Positions 9,855 through 18,504 of a stretch of 64,000 nucleotides of DNA are shown one piece after another (the first letter of the stretch is position 1; each line of letters opens with the position of its first letter). The stretch is from contig CAWKHA010000004.1 of the NCBI GenBank assembly GCA_963849365.1, positions 1,426,001 through 1,490,000 of the forward strand. Direction: 5' to 3'. The notes beneath the pieces were generated by a model. It saw only the letters and a list, made by a program, of their open reading frames with translations. It was not told where the DNA came from and did no database searches. Source of the DNA: CAVQCJ01 sp963849365. GTDB taxonomy: Bacteria; Actinomycetota; Actinomycetes; Prado026. A program made the position numbers and the translations under genes.

Positions 9855-10904
9855 GTGGCGTCCGGCAGCAGGTCGATCCTGGGCGCCGCCTTGCTGGTCG
9901 CGGTGGCGGTCCTGGCCGCGGGCTGCGCCTCGTCCCCCGATCGAGCCCCCTCGGCCAGCGCTTCCGCGCCGGTGCCGTCGGGTGGCTCCGACGGGTCGGG
10001 CCCGGCGTCGGACCTGACCGGGATCGGCGGCTCGCCGGTCGGTCTGGCGTTCACGCAGGGCTCGGTCTGGGTGGCCGTCGCGTCGTCCAACCAGCTGACC
10101 CGGCTGGACGCGGCCACGGGCGAGATCCTCGGCACCTTCGCCGTCGGCGACACGCCGCTGCGGTTGGCCGCCACCCCGCGCGGGATCTGGGTGAGCGAGT
10201 TCAAGGCCGGCACCGTCGCGCTGGTCGACCCGGCGACCGGCGCGATCTCCGCCCGGGTCAAGGTCGGCGCGCAGCCCGAGGGCCTGGCGTCGGACGGCAA
10301 GCGGCTGTGGGTCGTCCTGCAGCAGGAGTCGAAGCTGGTCGAGCTGGACGCCGCCACCGGCGCGGCGGGCCGGACGGTCCGGCTGCCGGCCGGTGGTGAG
10401 CCGCGGCTGGCTGCCTACGCCCCGGCGGCTGCCGGCCGGGCGGCGACGGTCTGGGTGCTGGACTTCGGTGCCGACCGCGTCGTGCCGGTGGACGCGGCCA
10501 CCGGCAAGGTGGGGAGCCCGGTCGCGGCCTGTCCCGGCCCGCAGGCGCTGTTCGCCGACGGCGGCACCTTGTGGGTGGCCTGCCTGTCCGGCCGGCTGGT
10601 GGCCGTGGACCTCACCACCAGGAAGGTGCGCGGCTCGGTCGACCTGACCGCGACGGACGGTCCGCCGGACGCCGTGACCGTCTCCGGGGGGAAGGTCTGG
10701 GTCGGCCTGTCGACGGGTCCGGCCGTGCTGGCCGTCGACCCGGCGACGATGAAGGTCACCGGCTCGAGCACTGTGGGCGACGCGGGCGCGCTGCCCAACG
10801 CGGACATCGACGTGCTGGTCGCCGGGGGCCAGGTGTGGGTCTCGTCGTGGAACGAGCAGGGCGTGCACCACGACCCCGTGGGGTGGCTCGGGCCGCCCCC
10901 CTAG
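9855..10904 (+). CDS. Secreted lipoprotein with YncE/NHL-like beta-propeller repeats
   Basis: 349 residues from GTG. A type II signal peptide is evident: basic start, hydrophobic LGAALLVAVAVLAAGC with lipobox LAAGC, then a Ser/Ala/Pro/Gly linker. The mature part consists of about six repeats of roughly 43 residues of the form 'G-VWV-......L-rLD.aTG......v...P' (for example GSVWVAVASSNQLTRLDAAT and RGIWVSEFKAGTVALVDPAT), typical of YncE/Vgb-type seven-bladed propellers. Function unknown; likely a cell-surface binding or sensing protein. It ends 60 bases before nuoA with no obvious terminator, so it may be co-transcribed with the complex I genes. Confidence 0.8.
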   Translation: MASGSRSILGAALLVAVAVLAAGCASSPDRAPSASASAPVPSGGSDGSGPASDLTGIGGSPVGLAFTQGSVWVAVASSNQLTRLDAATGEILGTFAVGDTPLRLAATPRGIWVSEFKAGTVALVDPATGAISARVKVGAQPEGLASDGKRLWVVLQQESKLVELDAATGAAGRTVRLPAGGEPRLAAYAPAAAGRAATVWVLDFGADRVVPVDAATGKVGSPVAACPGPQALFADGGTLWVACLSGRLVAVDLTTRKVRGSVDLTATDGPPDAVTVSGGKVWVGLSTGPAVLAVDPATMKVTGSSTVGDAGALPNADIDVLVAGGQVWVSSWNEQGVHHDPVGWLGPPP

Positions 10905-10964
10905 ACTGCCGCCTGACCGAGCCCGGAGCGAGGACCGAGCCGGGAGGCGAAGGGTCGAGCGACC

Positions 10965-11354
10965 ATGAGTCCTGCGGCAGCGACGCGTGACTACTTCGGT
11001 GCGTGGGGCGTCGTCGGACTGCTCTTCGCCGTCGCCGTCGGCTTCGTGGTGGTGGCGTTCGCCGCGAACCGCCTTCTGCGGCCCGACCACCCAACCCGCG
11101 AGAAGCTGCTGACGTACGAGTGCGGCGTGGACCCGGTCGGGACCGGCTGGGCCCAGGTGCACGTCCGCTACTACCTCTACGCGTACCTGTACGTCGTGTT
11201 CGCCGTCGACGCGGTGTACCTGTTCCCGTGGGCCACCGTCTTCGCGGCGCCCGGCTTCGGCACCGTGACGCTCGTCGAGATGGGCGTCTTCGTCGGGTTC
11301 CTGGCCGTCGGCCTCCTGTACGCCTGGCGGCGGGGGGTGCTGCGATGGGTGTGA
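10965..11354 (+). CDS. nuoA: NADH-quinone oxidoreductase subunit A
   Basis: 129 residues with three membrane helices. It carries the conserved NuoA segment EKLLTYECGVDPVGTGWAQ followed by VRYYLYAYLYVVFAVDAVYLFPW, matching the 'YECG..p.g.a..rf...Fy..allFliFDvE..fl.PWa' family pattern. NuoA is a membrane-arm subunit next to the quinone channel. The usual FDvE triplet reads AVDAV here, so the acidic pair is reduced to one Asp. First gene of the nuo cluster; its end overlaps nuoB by ten bases. Confidence 0.92.
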   Translation: MSPAAATRDYFGAWGVVGLLFAVAVGFVVVAFAANRLLRPDHPTREKLLTYECGVDPVGTGWAQVHVRYYLYAYLYVVFAVDAVYLFPWATVFAAPGFGTVTLVEMGVFVGFLAVGLLYAWRRGVLRWV

Positions 11355-11914
11355 CGGATCTGCCGTCGCCCACCCTCGGTCCGGTGCAGCGGCTCGCACC
11401 GCGACCGCTGCGGCTGGTGCTGAACTGGGGCCGGCGCTACAGCCTCTGGGTGTTCAACTTCGGGCTCGCCTGCTGCGCGATCGAGTTCATCGCGACGTCG
11501 ATGGCGCGGCACGACTTCATCCGCCTCGGCGTGATCCCGTTCGCACCGGGGCCGCGGCAGGCGGACCTGATGATCGTCTCCGGCACGGTCACCGACAAGA
11601 TGGCCCCGGCGGTGCGCCGGCTCTACGAGCAGATGCCCGAGCCCAAGTACGTCATCTCGTTCGGTGCCTGCTCGAACTCCGGCGGGCCCTACTGGGACTC
11701 GTACTGCGTGACGAAGGGTGTCGACCAGGTCATCCCGGTGGACGTGTACGTCCCGGGCTGCCCGCCCCGCCCGGAGGCCTTGCTGCAGGGCATCCTCAAG
11801 CTCCAGGAGAAGATCGCCACCGAGGACCTCCGCGCCCGCTACCGCCCCGGGGAGCTCGGCGCCGACGTGCTGCGCCGGCCGCTGCTCCCGCCGCCGGCCG
11901 AGGCCGCCCGGTGA
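11345..11914 (+). CDS. nuoB: NADH-quinone oxidoreductase subunit B
   Basis: 189 residues. Ligands of the terminal [4Fe-4S] cluster N2 are all present: the tandem Cys in FGLACCAIEF, the Cys in ISFGACSNSGGPYWDSY and the Cys in VYVPGCPPRPEALLQG. GPRQADLMIVSGTVTDKMAP is also canonical. An extra Cys (DSYCVTKG) follows the third ligand. NuoB therefore looks electron-transfer competent although the upstream NuoEFG module is missing from the cluster. ATG overlaps nuoA by ten bases; a GTG two codons later with a GTGA overlap is an alternative start. Confidence 0.93.
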   Translation: MGVTDLPSPTLGPVQRLAPRPLRLVLNWGRRYSLWVFNFGLACCAIEFIATSMARHDFIRLGVIPFAPGPRQADLMIVSGTVTDKMAPAVRRLYEQMPEPKYVISFGACSNSGGPYWDSYCVTKGVDQVIPVDVYVPGCPPRPEALLQGILKLQEKIATEDLRARYRPGELGADVLRRPLLPPPAEAAR

Positions 11915-12579
11915 GCCCTCGTCCGGACGGCGCAGGCACGCGGGCCGCCGAGGCCGCCGGGCTGTTGGCCGGCCGCATGGACGGCACCGCGTCGGAGAGC
12001 TTCGGCCAGTGGACGGTCGACGTCCCCGCCGGTCGCTGGGCGCAGGCGCTCGAGCTGGCCAGGGACGAGCTGGGGCTGGCGTTCTTCGACTGGCTGTCCG
12101 CCGTGGACGAGCTGGCCGACGGGTTCTCGGTCGTCTGCCACCTGGCCGACCCGGACACGCACGCGCACCTGCTGGTCCGGACCCGCGTGGCCGCGGACGC
12201 GCCATCGGTCGGCACCGCGACCGGGGTCTTCCGCGGTGCCTCGTGGCACGAGCGCGAGACACACGAGATGTTCGGCATCGACTTCGCCGGGCACCCGGAC
12301 CTGCGGCCGCTGCTGCTCCCGGACGGCTTCGAGGGCCGGCCGCTGCGCAAGGACTTCGTGCTCGCCGCCCGGGTCGCCAAGCCCTTCCCGGGCGCCAAGG
12401 AGCCCGGGGAGTCCGAGCGGGACTCGGCGCCGGCACGGCGCAAGACGCTGCCGCCCGGCGTGCCCGACCCGCAGACCTGGGGACCGCGGCCTCCGGGCGA
12501 CCGCGGCGGGGACGCGGCAGCCCCGGCAGTGACGCCGGGCGTCGCCGAGCCTGGCAGCCCGACGCAGGAGGAGCCGTGA
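11911..12579 (+). CDS. nuoC: NADH-quinone oxidoreductase subunit C
   Basis: 222 residues. The 30-kDa-subunit signature is clear: FRGASWHERETHEMFGIDF, then GHPDLRPLLLPDGFEGRPL and RKDF. NuoC packs against NuoD and NuoI in the connecting module. The last 60 residues are a Pro/Gly/Ala/Glu-rich tail without homology to NuoD, so it is not a NuoCD fusion. GTG start overlaps the nuoB stop by four bases. The next gene is nuoH, with a four-base overlap, so there is no room for nuoD, E, F or G at their usual place. Confidence 0.9.
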   Translation: MSPRPDGAGTRAAEAAGLLAGRMDGTASESFGQWTVDVPAGRWAQALELARDELGLAFFDWLSAVDELADGFSVVCHLADPDTHAHLLVRTRVAADAPSVGTATGVFRGASWHERETHEMFGIDFAGHPDLRPLLLPDGFEGRPLRKDFVLAARVAKPFPGAKEPGESERDSAPARRKTLPPGVPDPQTWGPRPPGDRGGDAAAPAVTPGVAEPGSPTQEEP

Positions 12580-13535
12580 GCACGGCACTGGACGTCGCGC
12601 TGCGCCTGGCCGGCGTGATGGTCGCGTTCCTGGTGCTCCCGCTGCTCGTCGGCCAGACCGAGCACAAGGTGATGGCCCACATGCAGGCGCGGGTCGGACC
12701 CATGTACGCCGGTGCCTTCCACGGCTGGGCCCAGCTGGTCGCCGACGGCGTGAAGTTCGCGCAGAAGGAGGAGGTCGTCCCGGCGGCCGCGGACCGCACG
12801 GTGTTCCGGCTCGCGCCCGCAGTCGCGCTCGTGCCGTACCTCATCGCGCTGGTGGCGATCCCGCTCGGCCCCGGCCAGGTCGCGCAGGAGCTCGACCTCG
12901 GCCTGTTCTTCGTGCTGGCGGTCCTGGCGATCGGCGTGCTCGGACAGCTGATGGCCGGCTGGGCGAGCGCGAGCAAGTTCGCGCTGATCGGCGGGATCCG
13001 GACCGCCGCCCAGCTGATGGCGTACGAGCTCCCGCTCGTCCTGGCCGCCGCCTCGGTGGCGATGGCCGCGGGCACCCTCTCGCTGACCGGCATCGTGCAG
13101 GCGTGGCGGCCGTGGTGGCTGGCCTGGCAGGCGCTGGCGATGGTGGTGTTCTTCGTCGCCGCGCTGGCCGAGCTCGCCCGGCCACCGTTCGACATGCCGT
13201 ACGCCGACTCGGAGATCATCTTCGGGCCGCTGACCGAGTACACCGGGCTGCGGTTCGCGCTGTTCCTGCTCGCCGAGTACGCCGGGATCGTCGTCTTCTC
13301 GGCGCTGACCGCGGTGCTGTTCCTGGGCGGCTGGAAGGGTCCGCTGCCGGAGACGCTCGGCTGGCTCTGGACGCTGCTCAAGACCTTCGCGGTGTCCTTC
13401 GTCGTGATCTGGGTGCGGGTCACGTACCCGCGGCTGCGCGAGGACCAGCTGCAGCGGCTGGCCTGGCAGCTGCTGGTGCCGCTGGCGCTCACGCAGCTCG
13501 TGCTGACCGGCGTGGTGCGGGTGGTGACCGCGTGA
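12576..13535 (+). CDS. nuoH: NADH-quinone oxidoreductase subunit H
   Basis: 319 residues and about eight helices. The membrane subunit forming most of the quinone channel: recognised by KVMAHMQARVGP near the start, the ALAELARPPFDMPYADSEII loop and PLTEYTGLRFALFLLAEYAG. Two normally invariant stretches deviate: the GPNRVGP motif reads GPMYAGAF, and the loop normally reading D-[LM]-P-E-A has Tyr in place of the Glu (DMPYADSE). Both line the quinone pocket in canonical enzymes, which fits the absence of nuoD from the cluster. GTG start, four-base overlap with nuoC. Confidence 0.9.
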   Translation: MSTALDVALRLAGVMVAFLVLPLLVGQTEHKVMAHMQARVGPMYAGAFHGWAQLVADGVKFAQKEEVVPAAADRTVFRLAPAVALVPYLIALVAIPLGPGQVAQELDLGLFFVLAVLAIGVLGQLMAGWASASKFALIGGIRTAAQLMAYELPLVLAAASVAMAAGTLSLTGIVQAWRPWWLAWQALAMVVFFVAALAELARPPFDMPYADSEIIFGPLTEYTGLRFALFLLAEYAGIVVFSALTAVLFLGGWKGPLPETLGWLWTLLKTFAVSFVVIWVRVTYPRLREDQLQRLAWQLLVPLALTQLVLTGVVRVVTA

Positions 13536-14077
13536 GCGCCGAGCCGGCCGAGCCGCCCCCCGCCGGGACCGGTCTGGTGCAGGGGCTGGCGACGACGCTC
13601 AGAGCGCTGACCCGCCGCGCGGTGACGAACCAGTACCCCGACGTCGAGCCCGAGCTGCCCCCGCGCAGCCGTGGCGTCATCGCGCTGCTGGAGGAGAACT
13701 GCACGGTCTGCATGCTGTGCAGCCGCGAGTGCCCGGACTGGTGCATCTACATCGACTCGCACAAGGAGGTGGTCCCGGCCAAGGAGGAGGGCGCCCGGGA
13801 CCGCACCAAGAACGTGCTCGACCGGTTCGCCATCGACTTCTCGCTGTGCATGTACTGCGGCATCTGCATCGAGGTGTGCCCGTTCGACGCTCTGTTCTGG
13901 TCGCCGGAGTTCGCGTACTCCGAGTTCGACATCCGGGACCTCACGCACGAGCGGGACCGGCTCGGACTGTGGATGGCCACCGTCCCGCCGCCGGCCCCCG
14001 TCGATGCCGCCGCCGAGGAGCCCAAGGAGGTGGCCGCAGCCGGCAAGGCCGCTGCGGCGGGCGAGGAGCCGGAATGA
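13532..14077 (+). CDS. nuoI: NADH-quinone oxidoreductase subunit I (2x[4Fe-4S])
   Basis: 181 residues. Two complete ferredoxin motifs: CTVCMLCSRECP (residues about 58-69) and CMYCGICIEVCP (about 99-110), each C-x2-C-x2-C-x3-C-P, ligating clusters N6a and N6b. The C-terminal tail is Ala/Glu/Pro-rich. In a complex without NuoEFG this ferredoxin-like subunit is the most plausible docking and entry site for electrons from external ferredoxin (inference). GTG start overlaps nuoH by four bases. Confidence 0.93.
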   Translation: MSAEPAEPPPAGTGLVQGLATTLRALTRRAVTNQYPDVEPELPPRSRGVIALLEENCTVCMLCSRECPDWCIYIDSHKEVVPAKEEGARDRTKNVLDRFAIDFSLCMYCGICIEVCPFDALFWSPEFAYSEFDIRDLTHERDRLGLWMATVPPPAPVDAAAEEPKEVAAAGKAAAAGEEPE

Positions 14078-14742
14078 CGCTCCCGCTCTGGCTGCCCGCG
14101 GCGGCGCTGCCGGGTCCGCCCGGCGCCGTGCCCGCGCCGGCGTACCTGTCGCCGACGGGCGCCGAGATCGTGCTGCTGCTGCTCGGGGTCGTCGCGGTCG
14201 CCTCCGCGCTGCTGGTGGTCACCACCAGGCAGCTGGTGCACGCGGCGCTGTGGCTGGTCGTCACGCTTGGTGCGGTGGCCGGCTCGTACCTGGTCCTGAC
14301 GGCCGAGTTCATCGCCTGGGTGCAGGTGCTCGTGTACGTCGGCGCGGTAGTCGCCCTGCTGCTGTTCGGGCTGATGCTGACCCGGGCGCCGATCGGCGTG
14401 TCGCCAGACCTGGACACCCGCAACCGCCCGCTGGCAGCGGTGGCCGCGCTAGGCACCGCTGCCGCGCTCGTGGCGCTGGTCGTGGACGGCCTGCGGTCGG
14501 CGTACGTGGACCTGTCCGTGCACTCCGGCGGCGGCTCCGCGGAAGCGGCCGGTGCGGCGCTGTTCCGCACCTGGGTGCTGCCGTTCGAGGTCCTGTCGGT
14601 GCTGCTGCTGGCCGCCCTCGTCGGCGCGATCGTGCTGTCCAGGTCGCCGGCCGGCGCCGCGGACGGGACGGACTCCGCTGCCGGCGCCGACCTTCCGGCC
14701 GGCCGGCCGCGGCCCCCGTCGCGGTTCGGGGGAGCCGGCTGA
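14074..14742 (+). CDS. nuoJ: NADH-quinone oxidoreductase subunit J
   Basis: 222 residues with five predicted membrane helices. The conserved central helix appears as VQVLVYVGAVVALLLFGLML, preceded by ALWLVVTLGAVAGSYLVLTA. NuoJ contributes the flexible helix that couples quinone reduction to proton pumping. Start ATG overlaps nuoI by four bases. The C-terminal 40 residues after the last helix are Gly/Ala/Pro-rich and unlikely to be structured. Confidence 0.9.
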   Translation: MTLPLWLPAAALPGPPGAVPAPAYLSPTGAEIVLLLLGVVAVASALLVVTTRQLVHAALWLVVTLGAVAGSYLVLTAEFIAWVQVLVYVGAVVALLLFGLMLTRAPIGVSPDLDTRNRPLAAVAALGTAAALVALVVDGLRSAYVDLSVHSGGGSAEAAGAALFRTWVLPFEVLSVLLLAALVGAIVLSRSPAGAADGTDSAAGADLPAGRPRPPSRFGGAG

Positions 14743-15152
14743 TGCACATCGTGTACCCGGCGGTCGTCTCGGCCCTGCTGTTCTCGATCGGCGTGTACGG
14801 CGTGCTCGCCCGGCGCAACGCCATCCTGGTGCTGATGGCGGTCGAGCTCATGCTCAACGCCGCCAACCTCGACCTCATCGCGTTCGACGTGTGGCTGCGT
14901 GACGCCCTGCACTCCGGCCAGGCGATGACCCTGTTCGTCATCACGCTCGCCGCGGCCGAGATCGGGCTGGGGCTGGCCATCGTGCTGCTGGTCTACCGGA
15001 CCCGGTCGACCATCGCGGTCGACGACCTCACCGAGATGGGCGAGGGAGCCGCACGGACGCCCGTCGAACCCCGGGAAGCCGCCGAGGCGGCCGAGGCGGC
15101 CGATGCGGTCGATGCGGCCGATGCGGCGGAATCCGCCGGGCCGGCGCGGTGA
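14742..15152 (+). CDS. nuoK: NADH-quinone oxidoreductase subunit K with acidic C-terminal extension
   Basis: 136 residues against about 100 in the family. Three helices carry the key acidic residues: Glu in LVLMAVELMLNAANL and Glu in ITLAAAEIGLGLAIVLL. The extra 35 residues after the last helix consist of an Ala/Glu/Asp tail encoded by five 9-base repeats (15081-15125). The start ATG shares one base with the nuoJ stop (TGATG). It is an antiporter-like proton-channel subunit of the membrane arm. Confidence 0.93.
   Translation: MHIVYPAVVSALLFSIGVYGVLARRNAILVLMAVELMLNAANLDLIAFDVWLRDALHSGQAMTLFVITLAAAEIGLGLAIVLLVYRTRSTIAVDDLTEMGEGAARTPVEPREAAEAAEAADAVDAADAAESAGPAR
15081..15125 (+). repeat. Five 9-base in-frame tandem repeats at the 3' end of nuoK
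   Basis: Units GCCGAGGCG, GCCGAGGCG, GCCGATGCG, GTCGATGCG, GCCGATGCG, encoding Ala-Glu-Ala or Ala-Asp-Ala type triplets. They lengthen the cytoplasmic tail of NuoK after the conserved domain. Confidence 0.85.
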
Positions 15153-17005
15153 CCGGCTTCTGGCTGCCGGCCGCCCCGCTGGTCGCGGCCGTGGCCGGGT
15201 TCGCCGTGCTGCGCCGCGGGCCGCGCACGGCGGGCGTGCTGGGCGTGGCCGGCAGCGGGCTCGCCCTGCTCGCGGCCGCAGTGGCCCTGTTCGGGTCGCC
15301 CTGGCTGACTCCGGTCCTGACCGATCTCGCGACGGTGCAGACCGGCGGCCCGCCGGTGCACCTGGCCGCCACCCTCGACGGGCTCGCCGTCGTCGTGTCG
15401 GTGATGGTCGGGGTCGTGTCGCTGCTCGTGCAGCTGTACTCGGTCGAGTACCTGCGCGGCGACCCGCGCTACCCCACGTACGCCGCCTTCGTGTCGCTGT
15501 TCACCGCCGCGATGCTGCTCGTGGTCGTGGCCGGCGACCTGGTGGTGCTGCTGGTCGGCTGGGAAGTCATGGGCCTGTGCTCGTACGTGCTCATCGGGCA
15601 CCACCGCGAGCTGCCGGAGGCCCGGGCCGCGGCGCTCAAGGCGTTCCTCACCACGCGCCTGGGTGACGCCGGCTTCGTCGTCGGCGTGATCGTGCTCGGC
15701 TGGGCGGCCGGCAGCTTCCGGATCGCCGACGTGCTCGCCGCCGTCCCGCACCTGCCGGCGGCCACCGTCACCGCGGCCGGGCTGCTGCTCGGCGCGGGCG
15801 TGGTCGGCAAGTCCGCGCAGTTCCCGCTGCACGTCTGGCTGCCGGACGCGATGGCCGGGCCGACTCCCGTGTCGGCGCTCATCCACGCGGCCACGATGGT
15901 CGCGGCCGGAGTGTTCGCGGTGGCCCGGCTCTACCCGGTCTTCGTGGCGTCGCCCGCGACGCTGGCGGTGCTCGGAGTGGTGGCGGCGATCACCATGCTC
16001 GGGGCGGCGCTGGCCGCTGTCGCCCAGGACGACATCAAGCGCGTCCTGGCCTACTCGACGGTGAGCCAGCTGGCGTACATGGTCGGCGCGCTGGCGTGCG
16101 GCGGCCGGGACGCCGCGATCTACCACCTGCTGGTGCACGCGGCGTTCAAGTCGCTGGGGTTCCTGGCCGCCGGCGCGGTGATCCACGCGGTCGGGTCGAA
16201 CCTCATGACCCGGATGGGCGGCCTGGCCCGCTCGATGCCGGTGACGACCGTGACGATGACGATCGCGCTGGCGTCCGGCGCGGGGGTCGTCCCGCTCGCC
16301 GGCTTCTTCTCGAAGGAGTCGGTGGTGTCCGCGGCCGAACGCGCCGCGCGCGGCGAGGTGCCGTCCACCGCGTCCTGGGTCGGCTGGCTCGTCCTGGTCA
16401 GCGCGCTGGTGACCGTGGCGGTGACCGCGGCGTACAGCGCGCGGCTCCTGCTGATGACGTTCGCCGGGCGCTACCGCGGGACGCGCGTCCCGCACGAGGC
16501 ACCGGCGCTGATGCGGTGGCCGCTGGTGGTGCTGGCGGTCCCGGCGGCGGCGCTCGGTGTGCTCGGGCTCTCGGCCGGCTGGCTGCCCACCTGGCTGGGA
16601 GAGGCCCGGGCCGCCGCCCTGACCCCCGGCGCCGCGACCGCGGTGGTCTCGCTGGCGCTGGTCGTGCTCGGCGCCGGCGCGGTCTGGCTGCGCTGGCGAC
16701 CGGCCCCCGACGCCGACCCGGCGGCCGCCCTCGGTCGGCTGCGTCCGGCGTTCGACAGCGGCTTCGGCGTGGACACGGTCTACGACCGGGTGCTGATCAG
16801 GCCGCTGCGCGCGCTCGCCGCCGGCGTCGTCCGCGCCGACGACGAGGTGGTCTCGGCCGCCGTCCAGGGCAGCGGCGGAGCGACGGTTCGGGCCTCGGTC
16901 GGCCTGCGCCGGTTCCAGACCGGCAACCCGCAGACGTATCTCACCGGCGCGCTGGCCGGGGTCACGGTGCTGCTGGTCGTTACGGCCGTGGTGGTGTGGA
17001 CGTGA
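15149..17005 (+). CDS. nuoL: NADH-quinone oxidoreductase subunit L
   Basis: 618 residues, the largest antiporter-like subunit. The TM5 Glu lies in VGWEVMGLCSYVLIG; the TM7 and TM8 channel residues lie in GKSAQFPLHVWLPDAM and TPVSALIHAATMVAAGVF; the distal conserved region appears as DDIKRVLAYSTVSQLAYM. The C-terminal half contains the long lateral amphipathic-helix region. All expected charged residues appear present, so the proton channel looks intact. GTG start overlaps nuoK by four bases and the distal end overlaps nuoM by four bases. Confidence 0.93.
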   Translation: MTGFWLPAAPLVAAVAGFAVLRRGPRTAGVLGVAGSGLALLAAAVALFGSPWLTPVLTDLATVQTGGPPVHLAATLDGLAVVVSVMVGVVSLLVQLYSVEYLRGDPRYPTYAAFVSLFTAAMLLVVVAGDLVVLLVGWEVMGLCSYVLIGHHRELPEARAAALKAFLTTRLGDAGFVVGVIVLGWAAGSFRIADVLAAVPHLPAATVTAAGLLLGAGVVGKSAQFPLHVWLPDAMAGPTPVSALIHAATMVAAGVFAVARLYPVFVASPATLAVLGVVAAITMLGAALAAVAQDDIKRVLAYSTVSQLAYMVGALACGGRDAAIYHLLVHAAFKSLGFLAAGAVIHAVGSNLMTRMGGLARSMPVTTVTMTIALASGAGVVPLAGFFSKESVVSAAERAARGEVPSTASWVGWLVLVSALVTVAVTAAYSARLLLMTFAGRYRGTRVPHEAPALMRWPLVVLAVPAAALGVLGLSAGWLPTWLGEARAAALTPGAATAVVSLALVVLGAGAVWLRWRPAPDADPAAALGRLRPAFDSGFGVDTVYDRVLIRPLRALAAGVVRADDEVVSAAVQGSGGATVRASVGLRRFQTGNPQTYLTGALAGVTVLLVVTAVVVWT

Positions 17006-18504
17006 ACGGGCTCGCCGTGCTCGTCCTGGCCCTGCTGGTGCTGCCGGCCGGGGGAGCGCTCGTGCTGCTGCTGGCCGGCAGCCGGGCCGACGTCTGGGCG
17101 CAGTGGTTCGGCGTCGCCGTCTCCGGTGCGGTGCTGGCGGTGGCGGCCGCGCTGGCCGGTGGCTTCGACCGCGCCGACCCGCGACGCCTGCAGGGCGTCG
17201 TGGACACCGCCTGGGTGCCGCAGCTGGGGCTGCGGTTCCACGTCGGCGTCGACGGGATCTCGCTGCCGCTCGTCGTCCTCACCGCGTTGCTGACCGCGCT
17301 GTGCGCCGCGTACACCGTCCGGCACCTGCCGGACCCGGGCCGCCCGCGCGCGCTGGTCGGCCTCCTGCTGCTGCTCGAGGTCGGGCTGCTCGGGACCTTC
17401 GTGGCGCAGGACCTGCTGCTGTTCTTCGTGTTCTTCGAGGTCGTGCTCGTCCCCATGTACTTCGTCATCGCAGTCTGGGGTGGGCATCGCCGGGTCCCCG
17501 CGGCGACGACGTTCATCCTCTACACCGTCATCGGCTCTGTCGTGATGCTGCTCGGCTTCCTGCTGGTGTGGGTGCGCACCGGGACCACCGACATGGTCGC
17601 GCTCTCGGTGCGCGGCGGAGCCGGGATGCCGCGGACGGTGCAGGTCGTCGCCATCGTGGCGATCGGCCTGGGCCTGGCGGTGAAGGCGCCCATGTGGCCG
17701 CTGCACACCTGGCTGCCCGACGCGCACACGGCGGCGCCGACCGTCGGCTCGGTGCTGCTGGCCGGGGTGCTGCTCAAGATGGGCACGTACGGCATGGTGC
17801 GGATCGCCGTTCCGGTCCTGCCGCAGGGCGCGTCCGCGGTCGCGCCGTACCTGGGCGCGCTCGGCGTGGTCGGCATCGTGTACGGCTCGCTCGCCTGCCT
17901 CGCCCAGCGTGACCTCAAGCGGCTGGTCGCGTTCTCCTCGGTCGGCCACATGGGGTTCGTCCTGCTCGGGATCGCGACGCTGACTCCGATCGGCCTCAAC
18001 GGGGCTCTGTACGCCAACATCGCCCACGGGGTCATCACCGGGCTGCTGTTCTTCCTCGTCGGCGGCGTCAAGGACCGGTACGGGACCACCGACCTGGGCG
18101 AGCTGCCGCGGTCGCTGTACGCGCGGGCGCCACGCCTCGGCGGGCTGCTGGCGCTGGCCGCCGTGGCCAGCCTCGGCCTGCCCGGCCTGGCCGGGTTCTG
18201 GGGAGAGTTCCTCGCGATGGCGGGTGCGTTCCGGCCGGCCGCAGGTCTGCACCGGGCGCTGTTCCTGGTGCTGCTGGGGGTGGCCGCCGCCGGCACTGTG
18301 CTGACGGCCTACTACCTGCTGCGGGTCGTGCGCCGCGTCGACCAGGGCGACGGGACCGGGCCGGCCGTGCACGACGTCGACGTCGCCGAGGCCACGGCAT
18401 GGCTGCCGCTGGCCGCGCTCGCCGTGCTGCTCGGAGTGCTGCCGGGCGTTCTGCTCGGCCTGTCCGGGCCGGCGGTGGCCGCGCTGCTGGGGGTGGGGTC
18501 GTGA
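17002..18504 (+). CDS. nuoM: NADH-quinone oxidoreductase subunit M
   Basis: 500 residues, about fourteen helices. Channel motifs: FFVFFEVVLVPMYFVIAVWG (TM5 Glu), KAPMWPLHTWLPDAHTAAPT (TM7 Lys and loop), GVLLKMGTYGMVRI (TM8 Lys) and LKRLVAFSSVGHMGFVLLGI. Antiporter-like proton pump of the membrane arm. GTG start inside a GTGA overlap with nuoL. Confidence 0.93.
   Translation: MNGLAVLVLALLVLPAGGALVLLLAGSRADVWAQWFGVAVSGAVLAVAAALAGGFDRADPRRLQGVVDTAWVPQLGLRFHVGVDGISLPLVVLTALLTALCAAYTVRHLPDPGRPRALVGLLLLLEVGLLGTFVAQDLLLFFVFFEVVLVPMYFVIAVWGGHRRVPAATTFILYTVIGSVVMLLGFLLVWVRTGTTDMVALSVRGGAGMPRTVQVVAIVAIGLGLAVKAPMWPLHTWLPDAHTAAPTVGSVLLAGVLLKMGTYGMVRIAVPVLPQGASAVAPYLGALGVVGIVYGSLACLAQRDLKRLVAFSSVGHMGFVLLGIATLTPIGLNGALYANIAHGVITGLLFFLVGGVKDRYGTTDLGELPRSLYARAPRLGGLLALAAVASLGLPGLAGFWGEFLAMAGAFRPAAGLHRALFLVLLGVAAAGTVLTAYYLLRVVRRVDQGDGTGPAVHDVDVAEATAWLPLAALAVLLGVLPGVLLGLSGPAVAALLGVGS

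Noticed and set aside
12576..12600. Possibility that nuoD-G were missed between nuoC and nuoH
   Set aside because: nuoC and nuoH overlap by four bases; there is no room, and the NuoC tail has no NuoD homology.
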